Of a stretch of DNA of 64,000 nt, positions 56,651 to 64,000 are shown one piece after another. The position numbers and the translations under genes were made by a program. The stretch is taken from NCBI GenBank assembly GCA_001600175.1, contig BCJC01000005.1:104471-168470 (forward strand), read 5' to 3'. The DNA comes from Erythrobasidium yunnanense (taxonomy: Eukaryota; Basidiomycota; Cystobasidiomycetes; Erythrobasidiales; Erythrobasidiaceae). The notes under the pieces are model-generated. The model was given only the letters and a program-made list of their open reading frames with translations, made no database searches and had not been told where the DNA came from. Numbering within the stretch: the first letter of the stretch is position 1; each line of letters starts with the position of its first letter.

Positions 56651-58999
56651 TTACGAGACCGAAATCTTGAGGCTGCGGCTCGCACTGCGCAGTGATGAGA
56701 CGGCGTCCTTAGTCCGGTCAAGCGGAACAACCAAGCCGGTATTACCCTCTTGCCATCGATGAGCGAAGCGCTCCTCCGCGTCCTTCTCGGCTTCGATCGA
56801 CCGTCGACGTTTTATAGTGGGACGCGAGTCAATTTCCAAGATGCTCTCAACGCTAGCAATAGCTTGCTGGCGTTTGTTAGCCCTTCGGGCTCGTTGTACA
56901 TCTCGTACCACGGCGTTTTCTACGCACAGAGAGCAGTCAGACAAAGTCGATCGATTGCGAGTGCTTAGCCTCAGATCGTGGGTTGACTTACGAAACACTT
57001 ATAAGTAGACTTCGTAATCTCACTATGTAGAGGGCCTCGCCCAGTGATTGATCTGCCCAATTATCCAGAGGCTCGTCAATTGGGCAAGAATCGCATGAGA
57101 ACGAGAGCGGCGAACTGAACTTACTTCCAGTGTGCAGCGTTGATGGCATGAATGTATACCTTGTGTCCACCTGCAAAGTCGTAGACTGAAGCGTCGTTCT
57201 CGTCCGCATACATCTTTTCCTTGATTTGACCGCCCACGGCGATCCCCATTTCTTTGGTAGGCGGATTTCCGCCGCCTCGTTGGCGGAAAATCAGATCCAG
57301 CCTAGCTCCGGTCTGGATATCGTAATCTTGAGGATGTAGGTGCCGTTTCGACAGCAAAAGCATCAGCGAGAGGAAGCAAGCGCTGGCCGAGCAAACACTG
57401 ACCTGATAGCGTCTTGTGGGACATCAGAGGATGACCTAGGCAGAGACACCGTATCTCTTGAGGGTCGACGCTCAAGCTTTCAGAGATAATCTTCACGATT
57501 GACCAGACAGTATCGGAAGGTTCACACACTGGCAGGCAGAAGTAGAGAGGCCACAGTCAGTAAGCATGCTGTTTCCAGGCCTTATATACCTCAGCATCAT
57601 GCTTACGGAACGGGATGATGTCGCGGACGCCGTCCCGAACAAAGATCTTCACTCTTCCTTGTTCGTAGTTTGCCTGCAGCTTCACTCCCTCGCCAAAGAG
57701 CTTGAGCATGTAAGATAAGGGTCTGCCTCTCAGGTATGCCTTCGGAGAGAGCTTGGCGTCTCTACTTCCGCTGCGAGCCCTAGGGCGTTCAGCGTCCTGT
57801 GGTGGTAGTCGCCGGGTAAAGCTTTAACTTCGAAGTCGGTGCGATTCCTAGGACATATGGGTATTTCAAGAGTAGCTTCGGAGTTCTGCTCGAAGTGATA
57901 TGACAGGTCAGCCTACCCGTACAATCGTCGCCGTTCGGAAGTATCAACTGACCTTGCCCGTCAATTGCTCCTCAACAGTATAACCTTCTTTTACATTCAT
58001 TGCAACGAATTGTCGTACGCTACCTGGCTCCTTTGCTATTCCATCTAGCCAGGGTTGAGATGGAGCCAGGTAGTCCTGGTTGCAATCTTTCGGATTCTGA
58101 AGCATTCCTTTGCTGAGGCCGGTGATAGCGTTGATATCTCCTACAGAGACCTTCACTGCTGACGTACGATAGCCAGGCAGGGAAATCCACAGAGCTTCAT
58201 AGTTGTACATGAGCTGCAGAGAAACGCTTATGTATCAGCTTTGCATGGTCACTGGAAGGGACATGATAGAACTCTTACAGTAATGTAGCCACCTCGTTGA
58301 ACAATAGCTGGTGGTCGATTCGCCGCATACTTGCTCACTGGTTCGAGAGGAAAGGTGCCCAGACTCTGCAAGGACGGCTTTAGGTGTGGAGGGGCTAGAG
58401 GCGCAGAGGTATGAGACATACAGGTGGTAGCTTGTGTCCTTTTCCGTCATCTGGTACGCGTAAAGTACGATGCAACTCGATACGTGTTCCATCCACATCC
58501 AGACCTGATCCGTCCGAGACAATCTTAGGTGCTACATTGCTACCATGTCGCGCGTTGAAAGTTGTCCACCATGAAGCGATAGTCTCGTTGCTAATTCGTG
58601 CAAGTCAGAAAGTATTACACATCAAAGCCGGCTTGAAGAGCAGCCTTACGGTCGGATCAGCAAGCCCTCTGCGGACGTAGCGTCGTAGCTTGACGACTCA
58701 TCAGTACCAGCAACTTTCAGTATGGCTTCTGTCTCGAAAGATATAGCGATTTCTTCGGTCGAGCCAGCCCCTAAAGAGTGAAGCGCGCCAGAAACGCGTT
58801 GAGAAAGCTGACCAGTCGAATTGAGGATATCGCTGCGCCCTACTTGCTGTTCTACAAAGTCACAGACGGCCTGGCTTAGTTCTTTGGGTTGCATTTCGAG
58901 CCAGTCTGGCAGAGCTGCGCCGGTCCAGCTGAGTTGGCCAGGAGCTGCTTTGTCGATGCCATCGCGTGCCAGCTTCAGTCCGGTGATGTTGACGTTCAT
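56651..58999 (-). pseudogene. paralogue B of the ubiquitin-containing family, probably decaying
   Basis: Same layout as its neighbours: MNVNITGLKLARDG start, QLSWTGAALPDWL, SYDATSAEG, ASWWTTFNARH, SLGTFPLEPVSKY, ALWISLPGYRTSAVKV, RQFVAMNVKEGYTVEEQLTG, then [37 protein letters not shown] and TPWYEMYNEPEG. The ubiquitin part is strongly changed: VKIFVRDGVRDIIPF replaces the start and IRCLCLGHPL the middle, though RQRGGG remains at the end. Here the first intron of the other copies is absent, so the N-terminal exon is longer. Reading frame breaks occur in two places, between EATLEI and KLSPKAY (a 32 bp intron could explain this one) and after EPEG before QAIASVES. Most splice sites are intact, so loss is recent or the gene still makes a shortened product. 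Confidence 0.65.
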
Positions 59000-59340
59000 C
59001 CTTGACAAGCTCTCAGGCCAGGCGAAAGCCTGCTTCGTGTCGGGCGGAGTCAGGAAGCGAGGGGTAAAGCGATGGCGGATACTAGCAAAGCATTTGTTAC
59101 AACGATGTGTTACTCAAAACTGTTTCATCATATAGATAGCGCTCGCCTTCTACAGCCAGCGTCTGGATACTGACTAATGTTCGATAGGGAGGCCTGCTCA
59201 AGTGACCATCGCTGCACCCTAACTCGACGCTAGCCTTTCTTATTATTCTCTCTCGACAATGTCATGCTCATAGCTGCTCCCAGTCAGAAGCTTTCTTGAG
59301 TCCGCTGAAAGATCGAGGAGCATCGAGCTTCTTGCCCTTT
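59000..59340. other. spacer between paralogues B and C
   Basis: Promoter of copy B and 3' end of paralogue C, 341 bp. No exon I can support. Confidence 0.45.
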
Positions 59341-61113
59341 TTAGTTGTCTTGTGAATGAATAGAAACCGCATGTAGCTTCTGCCAATCGATAGGTACTAC
59401 TTTTCCTGAATTGCCCTCTTGCCATCGAGCACCGAAGGTGCCTTCGTCATCGTTCTCGATGCGGGGTCTCTTGGAAGCTGGCTGCGAATCGATAATCGAG
59501 ACGCTATGGATATTGACGCATCCTCGACCGGTCTGTGTGACTGCTGCAGGCTCATTATACATTTCGAACCAGGGAAGATCCTGCGGAAGGATGTATATTG
59601 TTAAGAAGACCCTGTCGTGCGGGATTCATTGACTTACGTAGAGTCGATAAGCTGCTTCGTTAATCTCGCTGACAGGAGGATCTTCGCCGGTGACTGACCT
59701 GTGTACCAGTATGCGGAATAAGTATCTGCCAATTTGCGATGGGGCTAAAAGAACAGACTTACTTCCAATGTACAGCATTTATAGTGTGTACATATACCCT
59801 GTGACTACTCTCCATAGTGTAGCTGGACACGTCATTCGTGTCTTTGTATATTTTCTGCTTGTTTTGGCCGCCAACAGCTATACCCATCTCTTTGACAGGT
59901 CCACCTCCACCTCCTCGTAGGCGAAGAACCTGGTGTAGGGTACATTCGTTCTGGATGTGGTAGTCTACATGTTTAGGAAAGGGAATGAAGGTCAGTACCT
60001 CATCTCAGTGAAGTACAGATATTTGGTACCTACCTCTCAGGCACTTGCCATCCTCGAGATTCTGACTGTTAAAGATTAGGCGTTGCTGATCGGGTGGAGC
60101 TCCTTGTTGGTCTTGGATCTTCAGTTTCACTCTGTAGATTCCGTCATTCTCATTACAAGCTGTGCCAGAGGGAAAAGGAGCGAAGAACGCAGAGATCAAT
60201 CAGTCTACAGGCTAGACCATATCGACGTACTTCACAAGCGTACAGAGAGGAATTGTCTTGCCAGTAAGGGTCTTGACGTAGACGTTGAAGTTTGGCTGGT
60301 AGTTAACTTGCATGATCTGACGGTCGCCGTAAAGCTTGAAGATACAGGACATGGAGAATGATGCTATTGGCGGTTTGGGCAAGAATGTGATGACAGTTCC
60401 GGAAGGGAGTTCGACAGTGCTGCCATCCATTCTTATGGCATCCCCGGGCAAACTGTGGCACTTGATGTATCGACAGCTCCAGGTTGTAGCAGAGAAGCCT
60501 GCTCGTCCATAGTCTTGGTAATACCGATAGTTTGAGAGACTGCCTTGGGAAGCGACATCGAGTAAGAAAGAAGCGACCGAGTCGGTGACGACAGCTGGAG
60601 AGGCCAGACCGGTATTTGACGATCCGTTAAGAGCGATAAAGTTTGACCACCACGAAGCTAGAGTTTCAAGACTGTCATCGCAGATGTAAAGTCGTAAGAT
60701 GTAAAGTCGTAAGGTGAGCAAGGTCAGAGACACGTGCAGGAAAGGGGCCATTTAGGAACATACGGTCTGATGCGTAGTCCTTGAAGGGAAGTAGCGTCGT
60801 AGCTGGATTCTTCACCTTCAGAAGCGACGACGATGCTTGCTTCGGGTTTTAGGACGAAGTTAACGCTTAGCGGTCTGATGTAGCCCTGGCGCGTGAAACA
60901 ATTCATGAAGAACAGCGCTCAACGTACGCCTTCATAGCAGATACTGATACTCACTTGCTGCTCGATGAAGTCCAAACTACGCTCCTCCATTTGTTGTGGC
61001 TCCAGCTCGAGCCATTCTGCCAAAGGTTCGCCTGACCAGCTGAGAAGACCAGGAGCGCTTGCATCGACGTTGCTGTCGCTGGTTGCTTTCAGTCCTTTGA
61101 TAGTAAGATTCAT
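59341..61113 (-). CDS. multidomain protein with internal ubiquitin, paralogue C
   Basis: Seven exons give 445 aa; introns are 59581-59638, 59699-59762, 59965-60033, 60160-60243, 60673-60763 and 60886-60954. It starts [13 protein letters not shown] with [12 protein letters not shown], then GLRIRP and [11 protein letters not shown]. It lacks the RQFVAM...TVEEQLTG part of A and B; a different stretch with GYSATTW-like and [13 protein letters not shown] segments leads into the ubiquitin domain at about residues 222-297. After the ubiquitin come [55 protein letters not shown] and [16 protein letters not shown]. There is a basic KRPRIE stretch but no acidic tail. Splicing signals and divisibility of the exon sum support an intact gene. 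Function unknown. Confidence 0.83.
59909..60289 (-). other. ubiquitin domain inside paralogue C
   Basis: Begins [14 protein letters not shown], includes [18 protein letters not shown] and ends QVLRLRGG. Leu8, Ile44 and Val70 of the patch are kept; Lys48 is Gln and Lys63 is Asn. It is followed by GGGPVKEMG, as in paralogue A. The first residue is Asn instead of Met, so it cannot be translated alone. Confidence 0.88.
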
Positions 61114-61420
61114 GGCTGCAGCTTCGTGACGAAGAGAAAATCAGCTATCGTGTCGGACGAAAGACAAGGTCGAGCTATGGGTGAGATAAGAGGATGAAAT
61201 GAAGTATACTATATACAACCCATCAATAGAAAGAGAAAACATTGATTTCAGCTGCTATCCTGCTTCTTCCCAGCTTGGTTTGGATGAGCATGTCCAGCAG
61301 ATCTCCAATCAAACCTTACTCTCCTTCATCAAGCTTTGCTAGAGTTCGATATATCGTCTTCTGAGCAAGAAAGCTTGGGAACAGGCTTCACAGAGCCACA
61401 TCAACGCTGAAGGAACATTC
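61114..61420. promoter_or_regulatory. promoter of paralogue C and 3' end of the GH5 gene
   Basis: Both neighbours are on the minus strand. A TATA-like TATACTATATA run lies near 61205-61215, about 95 bp before the paralogue C start. I see no exon. Confidence 0.4.
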
Positions 61421-63515
61421 CTAGTTCTTCGAATCGGCTTTAAGGATTTCATTGAGTTCTTCGCGCTGCTGGCAGTTCTCTGCACCTCTTATAGTCAGCA
61501 TACAATGCTCTTCTACTCCACCACTATTCTCCAACTCACCAAACGCAAAGCTCTTAGCCATATCGTCCAATTCCTGCATGCTAAGTCCATCGAAGTACTC
61601 CGCATATTCATGGACCAGTTCTTCCGACAACAGTATGTTTCGTACAAGTCGGCCGATGTGCGTTGCGGGTTTCCAGGTCTGGGGATAGCGGTGGTTCAGG
61701 CTTGGGACGGCGTTCAGGAACCATTCTTCGAGGGGTTCAAAGACGGATTTCACGGTCGTGTCGTCTACGCCCCATTCGTCCGCTGCGAGGAGCTGTACAC
61801 CACCGAATCCGTACAATCAGCAAAAGCTCATTTATGGAAGACAAAGCTATAGGGGCTGAACCCACCTTCTTCTTCTCCAAGAAAGGCTTCAGACGCTTCA
61901 TGTACGCCGTATCTTTCTTAGCATACACCATGCCTTGGAAACCTAGATCTTTGTAGAGCCAGATAGACCAGGACGTATTGTTCTGCGCATAGATACCGAG
62001 CTGCGTTTTGAGGACATGATAGCGGGTCGTGTTGATCTTTTCCCAGTCTGCAATACCATCATCTTCGTTCTGGTATACAGGGCCGAACTCGCCGTTCCAG
62101 ATAGGGAGCTGTGATCGCACAAGACATGTTAGCGCAGCTCATGCAATAAGCAAGGAAGCGTGACACACATTGTACTTTTTCATATAGTCGATCTTGCGGC
62201 CGAATGACTTTTCATGGTAGGCAACTTGCTTTTCCGAGCCCTACGAAATGGAGTAGCAGAAGAAAAGAACGTCAGCCAAGTATATTGAGTACATCGAAGG
62301 ATAAAACAAAGAGGCGTGCTATTGAGGCGGGATGGCGCTTACAGTGAAGGTCTCCGGCGGGTTAGGGAAGCCGTAGCGGGTGTAGTCATGGCATGCATAG
62401 ACGCAGTGTGGCAGGGGCTCCCCAAAGTGCGAAAAGTCGGCTCCGAAGGTGCTGCGAAAACACGAATCAGCCTTGTTCTTCAGCATGTTTCGTTGATGAG
62501 GTTCGCGGGGTAGCTTACTTTCCGCTGTGAGTGTCAACCAGATTCCCTTTTCAGCTATGTTCTTACGTTGATAGCCGTGAAGAGCGACTCACTCTAGGAA
62601 CAAGATATGGTTCGAATCGATCTTTCGGATAGCTTTTTCGCATCTATCGTAGAATGCCAACAAGCGTGTATGTTCGATATCCGTAGGCTCGTTCAGAGGG
62701 TTGTATCCCGCGATCCACGTGTTATCTTTGTAGTGCTGTATCCGGTCTCGAGGTCAGCAAGGCCTTCTACAAATGCCATTTCAGAAGAGCCGACTCGCCT
62801 CGGCTAGATGCTCCCAGATCAGAATAGTCCTGTCTTGGAAGTCTTTGTGGTCCCAGAAGAGAGCTTGGTGGTTTCCGGCATCTGAATGCCAATCGATGTT
62901 TTGCTGGAAACAGACGGAAGTATGAGTATGGCGTATCATTGACAGAGCGAGAAGAACACTCACACCACCAGGTGCTGCGTGTAAGTCAATGACAGTGTAA
63001 ATGCCGTACTTGCTGCACTGTGTATCGAGGATTTCGTTAGTTCGGTTCGCGTTAACGGGGTACGAGCAATGACACCCACGATATCGATAACCCTATCCAG
63101 ATGCTTCAATCCTTCCTTCTTGAACACTCTTGGATTCATATCATCTTCGAAATGGCGGTAGTTGACGGGTAGTCGGATACAGTTGAGTCCTAGTTCCGCA
63201 AACCATTTCGCGTCCTGTTCGCCGAAGAAGTATTCGAGGAACTGTATATCACCTCAATCAGCATATATACAAACTCAAGCAATGCGAACTTGTTTTTGGT
63301 CGCACCTTGTCGAAGAAGTATTCGTACTTCTCCGGTCCGAGTTTCTTCAGCAGTGCCGCTCTCACTTGATGTTCATGTCCTGGATATCCAGTGATGAAGT
63401 TTTCCATGTTCATCCATCCTCCTAGTCCAGCTCCCTTCAGTAGGATAGGCTTGCCGTCTGCTCCGACAATGTCGTTGCCTTGGACGCGCAGGAAATTGTT
63501 AGTGGTGGGTGCCAT
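61421..63515 (-). CDS. GH5 beta-glucanase/glucosidase-type glycoside hydrolase
   Basis: Retaining beta-glycosidase of clan GH-A. Ten exons give 491 aa: 63306-63515, 63080-63241, 62964-63017, 62799-62903, 62593-62735, 62519-62524, 62343-62451, 62169-62240, 61866-62108 and 61421-61792. The family's N-terminal LRVQGNDIVGADGKPILLKGAG is followed by LGLNCIRLPVNYRHF, VIDLHAAPGGQNIDWHSD, AGYNPLNEPTD (acid/base Glu), LFLDGNTFGADF and IWNGEFGPVY (nucleophile Glu). A 6-nt micro-exon (62519-62524) supplies part of DGN. The intron after HLAE is GC-AG (62736-62798, donor GCGAGT). There is no signal peptide, so it may act on intracellular glycosides such as sterol glucosides; that is inference. Substrate cannot be set from sequence. 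Confidence 0.92.
62519..62524 (-). other. 6-nt micro-exon in the GH5 gene
   Basis: The six bases CGGAAA (coding strand) lie between a CACAG acceptor and a GTAAGC donor. They join LFLD to TFGAD as DGN, a conserved GH5 stretch. Without it the two flanking exons do not join in frame to that motif. Confidence 0.75.
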
Positions 63516-64000
63516 GATGGATTGTTGTTATGAGATGGAAGTTGTGTAGAGAAGAGAAGAGAGAGAAGATGTCAAGATGGTTTGTCCTGTCAAGCTGCCC
63601 CCAATCCCCCCGATTCTCCTCCGAAGCCGTCTACAGAACTCTCCACGACCTCAGTGCCTATAAGTGTACATCTGCAGAACGGTCTTGCTGAGATCTTGTG
63701 CATAGTCGCTGCCTTTGCCCGTCGCAGCATGTTGACGCGAAAGTGAACGAGTAAGAGCCAGATCCTGGCCAGATCATGCCAACGCTCATAGTCAAATTCC
63801 CTCCAACATTCGAAAAGCAGCATGATCCGCTTACGGTTATGATATGCATGTCGTTATCTACCTCCTACGGCAATGGACCAAGGTCTGAAGCTAAATACAG
63901 CTAGACTACCTGCTCCCAAGCCTGCGTGAATGGCCCTAGGGCATGAAATGAGCAGCCAATCCACCATCACGATTATTCATGTCCCCATCTGCTTCTCCTG
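63516..64000. other. upstream flank of the GH5 gene
   Basis: Holds the GH5 promoter, with a purine-rich tract near 63547-63568. Short open stretches exist on the minus strand near 63600-63850 but nothing in them resembles a known protein. The window edge cuts off the next gene, if any. Confidence 0.45.

Noticed and set aside
62605-62618. GGTTCGAATCG word resembling a tRNA B box
   Set aside because: It lies within the GH5 gene, near an exon border, with no A box or cloverleaf around it.
1-64000. Transposons, LTR elements, viral remnants or CRISPR-like arrays
   Set aside because: No transposase, reverse transcriptase, capsid-like or integrase motif, long terminal repeat or regular spacer pattern was seen by eye. 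Short or very decayed elements could still be missed.

Overview
The window is nuclear DNA of a fungus of the Dikarya. Nearly every gene is split by several introns of about 50-70 bp with GT(A/G)NGT donors and CTRAY-type branch sites. The gene content is typical of a saprotrophic or plant-associated fungus: MFS transporters, glycosidases, zinc-finger regulators and a quinate catabolic cluster. Intron density is high (mostly 3-11 per gene, with several micro-exons and at least four GC-AG introns), which fits an intron-rich basidiomycete such as a tremellomycete. A quinate repressor/activator arrangement is best known from filamentous ascomycetes, so I leave the class open. I saw no rRNA, tRNA or transposon, and no retroelement remnants. 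I worked out the exon structures by hand. For all genes but two (GH3 and the middle ubiquitin-family copy) the summed exons give one open frame, although a few N-termini stay tentative.

Region 1 (0.3-19 kb) is an accessory metabolic block. It holds a DHA2-type MFS transporter, a secreted sulfatase, a TauD-type dioxygenase, a second 2-oxoglutarate oxygenase, a Baeyer-Villiger-type monooxygenase, an allantoate-permease-like MFS transporter, an acyl-reductase-like SDR, and a gene whose exons join a flavin monooxygenase in frame to a complete MFS transporter. Region 2 (19-33 kb) is a sugar-use block: GH78 rhamnosidase, sugar porter, C2H2/fungal-domain regulator, GH3 with PA14, and GH43. None of the glycosidases has a signal peptide, which suggests uptake of glycosides followed by cytosolic hydrolysis.

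Region 3 (33-53.3 kb) is a quinate/shikimate to hydroxyquinol catabolic cluster. It has a QutR-type AROM-derived repressor, a Zn2Cys6 regulator, maleylacetate reductase, an intradiol (hydroxyquinol-type) dioxygenase, type II dehydroquinase, three shikimate/quinate-dehydrogenase-like genes, a quinate-type permease, a SnoaL-like protein of unknown role and 3-dehydroshikimate dehydratase. Together these would take quinate to protocatechuate and hydroxyquinol to 3-oxoadipate; the protocatechuate-to-hydroxyquinol hydroxylase is not in the window.

Region 4 (53.8-61.1 kb) is the most unusual part. Three head-to-tail paralogues carry a ubiquitin domain in the middle of a larger protein, between an uncharacterised N-terminal region and an uncharacterised C-terminal domain. 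Two copies look intact (615 and 445 aa). The middle copy has a strongly diverged ubiquitin domain and an interrupted frame. A GH5 glycosidase (61.4-63.5 kb) closes the window.
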